From assembly GCA_028292565.1 (NCBI GenBank), contig JAQGMD010000132.1:1-15192 (forward strand): a DNA stretch of 15,192 nt, written 5' to 3'. A program made the translations under genes and the position numbers. Of this stretch, positions 1 to 6,873 are shown in pieces (the first letter of the stretch is position 1; every line of letters starts with the position of its first letter). This DNA is from Burkholderia sp. Lineage in GTDB: Bacteria; Pseudomonadota; Gammaproteobacteria; Burkholderiales; Burkholderiaceae. The notes under the pieces are model-generated. The model saw nothing but the letters and a program-made list of their open reading frames with translations. It searched no databases and was not told the DNA's origin.

Positions 1-261
1 GGTGCGGTGCAGCAGGGCCTTACTGTTCGGAAACCAGTGAGCCTCATGAAACCACGTATGAGGCAAGTATGGAACTGCGGCGTGGCACATTGTTTGCGCG
101 CTGCATGCGGATCCGACGCAGGACTGCTCCGCTGCACATCGACCGTGCATGGAGTTGTTCGCTAAGTTTTGATACACCGCTTATCATTTCCTTGCGGGAA
201 AGCAATACGTAATGTTGCAAGATCGTTAACCTGAAGATGGAACAACCAGACGAGACCGGCG
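1..261. other. Upstream stretch without a supported gene
   Basis: No reading frame here has recognisable protein character; open frames on the minus strand look like chance frames. The stretch is the 5' flank of the alpha/beta hydrolase gene. I could not find a convincing -35/-10 pair or a strong ribosome binding site, so the promoter of the next gene is not assigned. Confidence 0.5.
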
Positions 262-1197
262 ATGGATTCGAAAACCAAAAAATGGGTGTTTTCAGGCTTG
301 ATGGGCTTGGCCGGCACGGGATGGATCGGAATGATCGCGGCACTAGCGGCAATGCAACAGAAGATGGTTTTCAATCCGAGCCGGGTCAAGGAAGTCGAAC
401 GTCCGCGCAGCAACGGCCACCGCACGAGGGCCGTTGTCTTGCGGAGCAGCGATGGTACGAGATTGTGCGGATGGTTCCTGACGCCGAATGCGCCCGGCAC
501 TCACCCCGGCGTCATCTATTTTGGCGGCCGGTCGGAGGAGGTGTCCTGGGTGGCGCGGGATGCCGGAACCTTATTCCCCGGCATGGCGGTGCTGGTGATC
601 AATTACCGCGGCTACGGCGATTCCCACGGCAATCCGGGAGAGCGGCAGATGATCGAAGACGGCCAGATGCTGTACGACTGGATGGCAACGCACAGGCATA
701 TAGACCCGGCGAGGATCGCCGTGGTCGGACGCAGCCTCGGCTCGGGTGTTGCGATCCAGGTTGCGGTGCACCGGCCGGCTGCGGCGTTAGCACTGATTAC
801 GCCTTACGATTCGATACTCGCTATCGCCAGACGTCGGTTCAGGGGCATGCCGATATCGCTGCTGCTGAAACACCGGTTTGAATCGATCAAGCACGCAGAA
901 AAGGTGTCGGCTCCGGTACTCATACTGCGCGCCGAATCGGACGATGTTGTGCCGCATGCGCACACCGACCTGCTGGTATCGAAGCTCTCGACGGTAGTCC
1001 TCGACGAAGTAGTCCCCGCCTCCGACCATTGCGATATCCCGTATCTCGAAGAGACGCAAAAACGCATTGCGCAGTTCCTGCACGCGCGTTTCTTCGTCAC
1101 ACTAGCCAGTCCGGTCCAGGTAACCAACGCAACGAGCACTGAAGCGCTGGCCCTCAATCAGGGATTTGCACCGGGGGCCCAGCTATCGGGCTTGTGA
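262..1197 (+). CDS. Membrane-anchored alpha/beta hydrolase (BEM46/ABHD13-like)
   Basis: A 311-residue serine hydrolase of the alpha/beta fold. Residues about 6-29 form a hydrophobic N-terminal segment that looks like an uncleaved signal anchor, followed by a basic KMVFNPSR stretch as in BEM46-type proteins, so the catalytic domain probably faces the periplasm. The nucleophile elbow GRSLGSG puts Ser158 in place, the acid is Asp227 or Asp228 in the ESDDVVP loop, and the base is His256 in SDHCD. The NYRGYGDSHG motif (about 114-123) is the usual oxyanion-side strand-loop. About 30 residues after the last helix are low in conserved character. The substrate is unknown; esterase, thioesterase or peptidase-like activity are all possible. 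It converges with the acetyltransferase gene across a 21-nt gap. The ATG at 262 is the first start in frame, but its ribosome binding site is weak. Confidence 0.88.
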   Translation: MDSKTKKWVFSGLMGLAGTGWIGMIAALAAMQQKMVFNPSRVKEVERPRSNGHRTRAVVLRSSDGTRLCGWFLTPNAPGTHPGVIYFGGRSEEVSWVARDAGTLFPGMAVLVINYRGYGDSHGNPGERQMIEDGQMLYDWMATHRHIDPARIAVVGRSLGSGVAIQVAVHRPAAALALITPYDSILAIARRRFRGMPISLLLKHRFESIKHAEKVSAPVLILRAESDDVVPHAHTDLLVSKLSTVVLDEVVPASDHCDIPYLEETQKRIAQFLHARFFVTLASPVQVTNATSTEALALNQGFAPGAQLSGL

Positions 1198-1218
1198 TAT
1201 GGAAGAGGCTGTCCCCGA

Positions 1219-1698
1219 TTACTTTGCCAGTTTCTCCAGCGCCGGCCCGGTAACGCGGCAGATCCGCCAGTCAGGCATGACATCCGCGCCCAAGCCCTGA
1301 TAAAACCGAATCGCGTTCTCGTTCCAGTCCAGCACCGACCATTCGAAGCGACCGCAGTCCCGTTCCACTGCAATCCTGGCAAGCTCACCCAGCATCGCTT
1401 TGCCATAACCTTTGCGGCGATGGGCCTGTTTGACGTACAGGTCTTCCAGATACAGGCCTTTGCGACCCATGAAGGTCGAGAAGTTATGGAAGAACAGCGC
1501 GAAGGTGACTGGCACACCATCTTCTACACCGACGATGCTTTCGGCAGCGGGATGCGCTCCAAATAATGCGTCATGCAACACCGGTCCGGTGGCCGACATC
1601 AGGTGCGTCAATTTTTCAAACTCGGCGAGTTCGGTGATCATGCCGAGGATTGCGGACACGTCGCCCGGTTGTGCCGGACGGATCAGAAATTTGTTCAT
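1219..1698 (-). CDS. GNAT-family N-acetyltransferase
   Basis: A 159-residue protein with the GNAT fold, expected to move an acetyl group from acetyl-CoA to an amine, either on a small molecule (diamine or polyamine type) or on a protein N terminus. The N terminus IRPAQPGDVSAILGMI is the usual beta1-alpha1 start. The sequence GLYLEDLYV leads into HRRKGYGKAML (about 93-103), the R-x-x-G-x-G pyrophosphate-binding loop for acetyl-CoA. A later W-N-E-N-A-I-R-F-Y-Q-G-L-G-A block is the typical C-terminal motif B. I chose ATG 1698 because the protein then begins directly at the fold. A GTG at 1728 would add ten residues, but it lies inside a perfect hairpin and lacks a ribosome binding site. The substrate cannot be told from the sequence. 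Confidence 0.88.
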   Translation of the reverse strand: MNKFLIRPAQPGDVSAILGMITELAEFEKLTHLMSATGPVLHDALFGAHPAAESIVGVEDGVPVTFALFFHNFSTFMGRKGLYLEDLYVKQAHRRKGYGKAMLGELARIAVERDCGRFEWSVLDWNENAIRFYQGLGADVMPDWRICRVTGPALEKLAK

Positions 1699-1715
1699 CA
1701 GTTTGTGCAAGAAAC

Positions 1716-1735
1716 CCCCGTCGTTCACGACGGGG
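1716..1735 (-). promoter_or_regulatory. Perfect 8-bp hairpin in the acetyltransferase leader
   Basis: CCCCGTCG, a 4-base loop and CGACGGGG form an uninterrupted GC-rich stem that ends 18 bases upstream of the acetyltransferase ATG. No T-run follows on either strand, so it is not a standard intrinsic terminator. It may affect translation or stability of the acetyltransferase mRNA. It also covers the alternative GTG start at 1728. Confidence 0.45.
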
Positions 1736-2220
1736 ATAGCGCGGCATGCACGAGCATGCCCCTGTTCTTGCTTCCTTTCTCGTTAGCTAACTGTGCAAAC
1801 TGTATAAACTTACAGTGCAATTTATGTGCGCTTCTGGTTTGCTCAACAAGCAGACCAAGGTTCGGTCCACATCCCGCGCCGCACGCCTGTTCAAAAAGTC
1901 GCAAACGCAACTGTCGATTACAACACGCCCGGGCTTTCCCCGGGAGATCCTGTCGCATTGGTGGGCGAGTGCCGTGCCGGCCCCTGGCGACATTCGGTCA
2001 ACGGCAGCGGCGTACGGGTTGCCGCGGCTACCACTGTACAATAGCAACGAATGCATCTTCCTCCGTATCGCGGATCCGAGCGACTGTATTGCGTCGATCG
2101 ACCTTATTGCGCGGTTAGTCGGCGAATCAAGTCGGTACAAGGGTCCCGCAGCAAGCTTCGAAACAATGCACTTAACAATCATGCAACTCTTGCGCCGTCC
2201 ATAGGCCCCAAGGAGAGAAA
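1736..2220. other. Gene-free region with small inverted repeats
   Basis: About 485 bases between the divergent acetyltransferase and MEDS genes. The open frames here have no protein-like character. Seen in it: two copies of GCATGC spaced by four bases (1744-1759); an octamer repeated with one change, CTGTGCAA at 1791 and CAGTGCAA at 1813, 22 bases apart on one DNA face; an inverted repeat ACTGT-N8-ACAGT (1799-1816) between them; and CCCGGG-N5-CCCGGG (1928-1944). These could be operator sites for either flanking gene, but no regulator is indicated and no clear promoter hexamers were found. Confidence 0.4.
2211..2216 (+). promoter_or_regulatory. Ribosome binding site of the MEDS gene
   Basis: AGGAGA lies four bases before ATG 2221, a strong Shine-Dalgarno match that fixes the start of the MEDS-domain protein. 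Confidence 0.8.
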
Positions 2221-2871
2221 ATGAATACACGAGAACCTTCACTGGCCGGAAAGAACGTCGGCCGCTATCACCACGTCTGTGCATTCTTCGATAGTCGCGA
2301 CGAAGAATACTCGGTGCTGGGACCGTTTTTCAAGGAAGGGCTCGAGTGGGGAGAAAAATCGGTGCATATCGTCGATCCCCACCTGACTACCGATCATGTC
2401 GAGCGTCTGAAGGAATGCGGGATCGATACTGAGCACTGCCAGGCTTGCGGGCAACTCGATGTGCTGACCTGGGATGATGCCTACCTCAGCGGCGGCACGT
2501 TTGACCAGGAACGGATGTTGGGCGCGATTGAAGGCGTCCTGGCGGCGGGCCTTGAGGCCGGCTATCCAAAGATGCGGATCATGGGCAACATGAACTGGAC
2601 ACTCAAGGGCAATCCGGGCACGGAGCAAGTCATCGAGTTCGAGTCACGCGTCAACGAAACACTGGCTCGCAGCGGCCAGATGGCGGTCTGCGTTTATGAT
2701 TCCGCAAAGCTTTCCGGCGCGATGATGATGGACATTTTGCGTTCGCATCCGCTAACGCTGGTCGGTAACGTGATCTATGAAAACCCGTTCTACACGCCGC
2801 CGGAGCAGCTATTGAGTGAAATAAGGTCCCGCCACAGGGACCGGAGCGGCGGCGTCGCAACTATTAAATGA
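2221..2871 (+). CDS. MEDS-domain sensory protein
   Basis: A 216-residue soluble protein that is almost wholly one MEDS domain (methanogen/methylotroph, DcmR sensory domain; about residues 14-195). Seen are the RYHHVCAFF opening, the G-P-F-F-K-E-G-L-E-W-G-E-K block followed by a VHIVDP strand, a DVLTWDDAYLSGGTFD segment, the MRIMGNMNW strand and a late S-H-P-L-T-L-V-G-N-V-I-Y-E-N-P-F-Y motif typical of the family. Proteins of this family are thought to bind small organic ligands or act as partners of kinases; the ligand is unknown here. There is no DNA-binding or enzymatic domain. It shares an ATGA overlap with the hybrid kinase gene, so the two are translationally coupled and probably act as one sensory unit: this protein the input, the kinase the transmitter. 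Confidence 0.87.
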   Translation: MNTREPSLAGKNVGRYHHVCAFFDSRDEEYSVLGPFFKEGLEWGEKSVHIVDPHLTTDHVERLKECGIDTEHCQACGQLDVLTWDDAYLSGGTFDQERMLGAIEGVLAAGLEAGYPKMRIMGNMNWTLKGNPGTEQVIEFESRVNETLARSGQMAVCVYDSAKLSGAMMMDILRSHPLTLVGNVIYENPFYTPPEQLLSEIRSRHRDRSGGVATIK

Positions 2872-4562
2872 TTGAGCCCCGCGCGTCGCATGGGGACTCG
2901 CCGGACCAGGCAGGGGCGCTGATGCCCGCACAAGGCATTGAAGCGTTGGCTGGCGTGGAACTGCAGACCTGTCTTCGCGACCTGATGGGTTTGCTGGCCT
3001 TGCCGTCACTGTGGAGCGGCAGGGATCCCGATGTAGTTCTTCGCATTCTCGCAGAAGCGCTTGAAGGCGTCCTCCCGATCGAGGTATGCCACGTCACGGC
3101 TATATTCGATGTCAACGAGCCGCCGCTTTCCTTGCTGCGAATCTCCGGACAAGTGGTTGAACCCGGCAGCACCGGATGGTTCGACTTTACGCATGTCCCT
3201 GTGTCAGCGCTGTCGCGCGAGCCCACCGTCACGATAGAGCGGACGCCGCTTGGCGAACTGCGCATCGCCCGCATCGCCATGAGTTACTCCGGTAACGCCG
3301 CCGCCCTCGCGATTGGGTCCGTCCGCGGCGACTTTCCGCGGCCTGGTGAGATTATTCTGCTCCGGGCAGCCGCAAGCCTTGCAGCCAGCGGCCTGAGGAC
3401 GGCTCGCCTGGTGCAGGAGCGTGAGGACGCGCTACGGTCGAAGGACGAGTTCCTCGCCATGCTCGGTCATGAGTTGCGCAACCCGCTGGCGCCCATTGTT
3501 ACTGCATTGGATCTGATCAAACTTCGCGCCGGCGGCCAATTGACGCGAGAACTGCAGATCATCGAACGGCAGGTAAGGAACATGACCACACTGGTCGATG
3601 ACTTGCTGGATGTTTCGCGTGTCACGCGCGGCAAGATCGAGCTGAAGAAGGCGCCCGTGGACATTGCGTCTATCGTGTACAAGTCGATAGAGACGGCCAA
3701 ACCTTTATTGGAGCGGCACGCCCATCATCTGCGCGTGGACATAGCCTGGCCCGTACCGATCGTTAACGCGGATCCGATGCGACTGTCGCAGGTGATCGCG
3801 AATTTGCTCGTGAACGCGGCGAAATACACCCAGCCCGGCGGTGACATAGTGGTGAAGGCGACGTCCGTCGCGGGCGCGATGGAGTTGTCGGTCAAGGACA
3901 ATGGCATGGGCATCGATGCGAAGCTGCTGCCTCATGTCTTCGATTTGTTCCAACAAGGGCGCGTGACCATGGATCGTGCGGCCGGCGGTCTCGGCATTGG
4001 CCTTTCCATAGTCAAGTCGCTGGTAGGTCTGCATGGAGGCTCGGTTTCTGCCTATAGCGATGGCAGCGGGCGGGGGAGCGAGTTCATCGTCAGGCTGCCG
4101 TTATCGACAGTCCGGTCCACTGCAGCGGCCCCGGATGCCGTCGAAGTATCCGCGGTACCGCATGAAGGCAAGCCGCGCGAGCGGGTACTCGTGGTCGACG
4201 ATAACCGCGATGCTGCGGAGATGGTGGTAGAGTTTCTGACAATGGCGGGCCATGAAGCAGCGGTGGCGCATGACGCTCCGGAAGCGCTCGCGTTGAGCGA
4301 AAGTTTTCGACCAACCGTGGTCGTCCTCGATATCGGCCTGCCCATCATCAACGGCTATGAGCTGGCCATCATGATGCGCGAAAAGTGGGTCAACAGCGGA
4401 AGCAACGACGTGCCGCGAATGATCGCGCTGACCGGCTATGGGCTTGCTCATGACCGGGACAAAAGCCGGGAAGCCGGGATAGCGGTCCACCTCGTGAAGC
4501 CGGTTCCGCTGGAGAGCCTGCTGGACGCCATGGAGAATCGATCCGCATCGTTTGCCGTGTAA
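2868..4562 (+). CDS. Hybrid sensor histidine kinase with C-terminal receiver domain
   Basis: A 564-residue cytoplasmic hybrid kinase. Residues about 25-185 form a divergent GAF-like sensor region with no transmembrane segment. A HisKA domain follows with phospho-acceptor His201 in the GHELRNPLAPI H-box. The ATPase domain has an N-box with Asn312 and Asn316, a G1 box DNGMG at 344-348 and a G2 box GGLGIGLS from about 372. After a short linker comes a receiver domain with acidic pair Asp444/Asp445, phospho-acceptor Asp488 (VVLDIGLP) and Lys544 in the LVKP motif. All catalytic residues are present, so it should be active. No output domain and no nearby response regulator gene are present, so the phosphate probably goes to a partner encoded elsewhere, perhaps through a phosphotransfer protein. 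It is coupled to the upstream MEDS gene by an ATGA overlap. It converges with the LacI-family gene across 86 nt. Confidence 0.92.
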   Translation: MIEPRASHGDSPDQAGALMPAQGIEALAGVELQTCLRDLMGLLALPSLWSGRDPDVVLRILAEALEGVLPIEVCHVTAIFDVNEPPLSLLRISGQVVEPGSTGWFDFTHVPVSALSREPTVTIERTPLGELRIARIAMSYSGNAAALAIGSVRGDFPRPGEIILLRAAASLAASGLRTARLVQEREDALRSKDEFLAMLGHELRNPLAPIVTALDLIKLRAGGQLTRELQIIERQVRNMTTLVDDLLDVSRVTRGKIELKKAPVDIASIVYKSIETAKPLLERHAHHLRVDIAWPVPIVNADPMRLSQVIANLLVNAAKYTQPGGDIVVKATSVAGAMELSVKDNGMGIDAKLLPHVFDLFQQGRVTMDRAAGGLGIGLSIVKSLVGLHGGSVSAYSDGSGRGSEFIVRLPLSTVRSTAAAPDAVEVSAVPHEGKPRERVLVVDDNRDAAEMVVEFLTMAGHEAAVAHDAPEALALSESFRPTVVVLDIGLPIINGYELAIMMREKWVNSGSNDVPRMIALTGYGLAHDRDKSREAGIAVHLVKPVPLESLLDAMENRSASFAV

Positions 4563-4648
4563 CGGCGCCTAAGACATATCGGCTCCCGCAACCGCGTCGA
4601 TACAGTGATCGGTGTAGCGTTGGGTTTCCTTCGTCAACCAAACCTACA

Positions 4649-5701
4649 TCAAGCGCTCCCCCGCTCCACCACCTGAAACCCCACATCAACCAGACGCTGC
4701 TCAACGTCCCGACCCTCAATCCGCTCAATCAACATCGCCGCAGCCAGCTTACCAATCCTGGTGCCGTCGATGCGCATCGTCGTGAGCGGCGGATCGGTAT
4801 CCTTCGCAAAGTTAAGATCACCATAACCAACCACGCGAAGACGACCCGGCACCGGCAAGCCTCTTGATCCCGCTTCAATCAACGCGCCCAGCGCGAGCGT
4901 GTCGGCGCCGCAGAAGATCGCATCGGTCTTTGGATGCTCCGACAAAAGGGTCGCCAATGCGCGGCGTCCATCCCCGAGATTGGCCGGTGATGCTATCGAA
5001 TAGAGAGGCACGGCGGCGCCCGTAGCCTTTTGCATTTCATCTGCAAACGCCTTGCTGCGCGCGAGCGCACGTCGATCTCCCGGCGTGATCAAGGCCGGAT
5101 GTCTCGCGCCGCGCGATTGCAAGTACTTTGCGGCCGCCTTGCCGACTTTCTGATGTGAGAAGCCGACCAGCATGTCGATCGGCGTCCGAGTGATATCCCA
5201 TGTCTCTACGACGGGGATGTCCGCCGCCCGCAAGCGTTGGCGGGCGAGGGCGGTATGCATCACGCCGGTGAGGACAATGCCGGCGGGCCGTCGCCCGATG
5301 ATCGCATCGAGCAGCGCGTCCTCGCGCGATTCGTCGTAGCCGCTCTGGCCGATCAGCAACTGATAGCCGGCCTCAGCCAGCGCAGTCGTAAGCGCTTCGG
5401 TGGTTTCCTGAAATACCGCTCCGCCCACGGCCGGAATCAGTGCGACGATCAAACGGCTGCGGTTGGACGCAAGCGACCCCGCCACCAGGTTCGGGACGTA
5501 GCCTGTTTCACGCACCGCGTCCTGCACCCGCTTCAAGGTTTCAGGCGATACCAGTTCAGGGGTGTTGAGCGCGCGCGAAATCGTCACCTTTGTCACACCG
5601 ACAAGATTGGCGAGTTCGCGCAGCGTTACTCCTCCCGTGCCACGCCGGGCGCGGCGCTGGCCATTGGGAGGAGGGGCTTCTTTAGATGGGCGTCTGGTCA
5701 C
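4649..5701 (-). CDS. LacI-family transcriptional repressor, GntR (gluconate) subgroup
   Basis: A 350-residue LacI-type regulator. After a basic N-terminal extension of about 22 residues, the helix-turn-helix spans about 25-45 (TLRELANLVGVTKVTISRAL). The hinge helix (VAGSLASNRSR) carries the central leucine that inserts at a CpG step. A periplasmic-binding-protein-like effector domain follows (about 82-350). From memory, the helix-turn-helix and the stretch with VAVGFDN-like MLVGFSHQ resemble E. coli GntR more than sugar-type LacI proteins, which suggests an aldonate or aldarate inducer. The start is GTG at 5701 because a stop lies upstream in frame and no ATG fits; its ribosome binding site is weak. 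It is divergent from the binding protein-dehydratase-aldolase genes, and the intergenic region holds a perfect GntR-like operator, so it probably represses that operon and possibly itself. Confidence 0.92.
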   Translation of the reverse strand: MTRRPSKEAPPPNGQRRARRGTGGVTLRELANLVGVTKVTISRALNTPELVSPETLKRVQDAVRETGYVPNLVAGSLASNRSRLIVALIPAVGGAVFQETTEALTTALAEAGYQLLIGQSGYDESREDALLDAIIGRRPAGIVLTGVMHTALARQRLRAADIPVVETWDITRTPIDMLVGFSHQKVGKAAAKYLQSRGARHPALITPGDRRALARSKAFADEMQKATGAAVPLYSIASPANLGDGRRALATLLSEHPKTDAIFCGADTLALGALIEAGSRGLPVPGRLRVVGYGDLNFAKDTDPPLTTMRIDGTRIGKLAAAMLIERIEGRDVEQRLVDVGFQVVERGSA

Positions 5702-5725
5702 GGGAACTCACTGTTGAAGCGGGCG

Positions 5726-5731
5726 ATTGTA
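5726..5731 (-). promoter_or_regulatory. Probable -10 box of the repressor gene
   Basis: Read on the minus strand the hexamer is TACAAT (five of six matches to TATAAT), about 25 bases before the GTG start. Seventeen bases upstream lies TAATAC (5749-5754 on the plus strand), a weak -35 match. It overlaps the proposed -35 box of the operon on the other strand, so the two promoters would compete. Confidence 0.4.
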
Positions 5732-5755
5732 GCAATTATCAGGAAAGTGTATTAC
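5727..5755 (+). promoter_or_regulatory. Probable sigma-70 promoter of the sugar-acid operon
   Basis: TTGTAG (5727-5732), a 17-bp spacer and TATTAC (5750-5755) give a modest sigma-70 match. Transcription would begin near 5762, just before the palindromic operator at 5769-5784, a placement suited to repression. Confidence 0.4.
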
Positions 5756-5768
5756 GATCCGGGTACCG

Positions 5769-5784
5769 ATGTTACCGGTAACAT
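5769..5784. promoter_or_regulatory. Perfect 16-bp LacI/GntR-type operator
   Basis: ATGTTACCGGTAACAT is a perfect palindrome with a central CG, as expected of LacI-family operators. From established knowledge, it is near-identical to the ATGTTA-N4-TAACAT operators of E. coli GntR/IdnR. It lies between the divergent GntR-like repressor gene and the operon, 55 bases before the first operon gene. The repressor encoded next to it is the natural ligand. I found no second copy in the window. Confidence 0.87.
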
Positions 5785-5838
5785 TAAATGTGGCAAAGAT
5801 CACAACACTGCTGACATGCACACCATCATGGAGACAAA

Positions 5839-6849
5839 ATGAGCAAATCCAGTTTCAATCAAAAGCGCAGGCAACTGATCCTCGGCGCGGCGGGCGGTCT
5901 CGCCGGCGCTGCCACAGGTGCATTCCCGTTGGCCGCGCTGGCCGACAGCAACTATCCCTCACGCCCGGTCACCTTCATCTGTCCGTGGCCTGCGGGCGGC
6001 ACCGCTGATGCGACGATGCGTGTATTGATGCGCGAGATGGCCAAGCACCTCGGCCAGCCGGTGGTCTTCGAAAACCGCGCCGGGGCATCGGGCATGATAG
6101 GCGCACGCGCTATCGCCGCTGCGCAGCCCGATGGCTATACGATCGGGCAAATCCCGATTTCGGTTACGCGGTTCTCGCAATTGGGCAGCGTCACCTTTGA
6201 TCCGCTGAAAGACTTCACCTATCTGGCACGTACTTCCGGGCAGACCTTCGGCATCGTTGTGCGCGCGGATTCGCGCTACAAGACGCTGGCCGACCTGGTG
6301 AACGACGCCAAAGCCAACCCCGGTAAAGTGAACTACGCCACATCGGGCGTTGCCGGCGCAACCCACGTCGGCATGGAAGAATTCTGCATGGCTGCCGGCA
6401 TCAAAATGAACCATATCCCGTACAAGGGTGGGGCGCCGGCATTGGCTGACCTGCTGGGCGGACAGGTCGATGTACTGGCCGACTCCAGCTCGTGGGCGCC
6501 GCATGTCGAGCAGGGCAAGCTCCGCCTGCTGGCAAGCTGGGGCGAGCAACGTCCGCCGCGTTTCAAAGGCGCGCCGACACTGAAGGACGCTGGCTATGAC
6601 GTTGTGGTCGATGCGCCCAACGGAGTTGGCGCACCGGCCGGCCTTGATCCCAAGGTCGAAGCAAAGCTGCGCGCCGCGCTGCGCAAGGCGGTGATGAGCG
6701 ACGAGTTCAAACAGTCTTGCGACAAGATCGATGCGCCGGTGATGTATCTCGATGCCGCCGATTATCGCAAGTTCATCCTCGAACAATACGTACGTGAAAA
6801 ACGCCTGATCGAGAAGCTCAACCTCAAAGAGCAGATCAAGAACGGATAA
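5839..6849 (+). CDS. Bug-family (TctC) periplasmic solute-binding protein
   Basis: A 336-residue extracytoplasmic binding protein of the tripartite tricarboxylate transporter type. The N terminus has a twin-arginine-like motif (Arg10-Arg11, RRQLIL), a hydrophobic stretch and an ALA-DS cleavage site near residue 35, so export by Tat or Sec is likely. YPSRPVTFICPWPAGGTADATMR is the typical Bug first strand and carboxylate-binding loop. NYATSGVAGATHVGMEEFCMAAGIKMNHIPYKGGAPALADLLGGQVDV is the central family signature. Bug proteins bind carboxylic acids. There are no tctA/tctB membrane genes nearby, as is usual for the many orphan Bug proteins of Burkholderiales, so the membrane partner must be encoded elsewhere. 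It is the first gene after the operator and lies 24 nt before the dehydratase gene, so its ligand is probably the sugar acid that the operon degrades. Confidence 0.93.
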   Translation: MSKSSFNQKRRQLILGAAGGLAGAATGAFPLAALADSNYPSRPVTFICPWPAGGTADATMRVLMREMAKHLGQPVVFENRAGASGMIGARAIAAAQPDGYTIGQIPISVTRFSQLGSVTFDPLKDFTYLARTSGQTFGIVVRADSRYKTLADLVNDAKANPGKVNYATSGVAGATHVGMEEFCMAAGIKMNHIPYKGGAPALADLLGGQVDVLADSSSWAPHVEQGKLRLLASWGEQRPPRFKGAPTLKDAGYDVVVDAPNGVGAPAGLDPKVEAKLRAALRKAVMSDEFKQSCDKIDAPVMYLDAADYRKFILEQYVREKRLIEKLNLKEQIKNG

Positions 6850-6873
6850 CCACGTTTATAGAGCAGATACCAG

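Noticed and set aside
237..881. Long plus-strand open frame of 214 codons overlapping the alpha/beta hydrolase gene
   Set aside because: Its translation is arginine-rich with no fold or motif, and it overlaps a frame with a full catalytic triad. It is a shadow frame caused by high GC.
1791..1816. A PhoB box upstream of the acetyltransferase gene
   Set aside because: CTGT repeats are 9 bases apart rather than 11 and the rest of the box does not match.
1928..1944. CCCGGG-N5-CCCGGG as an intrinsic terminator
   Set aside because: No T-run on either strand, and no gene ends nearby on the matching strand; CCCGGG is itself palindromic, so the pairing is easily met by chance.
1815..2204. Plus-strand open frame of 129 codons before the MEDS gene
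   Set aside because: No ribosome binding site, no motif and low-conservation composition; several overlapping frames of similar quality occur in the same stretch.
2868..4562. The hybrid kinase as TorS partner of the TorT-like protein
   Set aside because: It lacks transmembrane and periplasmic segments, is coupled to a MEDS gene and lies 5.6 kb away across another operon.
6219..6240. A second sigma-54 site inside the Bug gene (TGGCACGTACTTCC)
   Set aside because: The -24 half matches, but the -12 TTGC is absent at the required spacing, and it lies within a coding region.
5959..6786. Minus-strand open frame of 275 codons opposite the Bug protein gene
   Set aside because: It has no recognisable motif and lies wholly antisense to a clear Bug-family protein.
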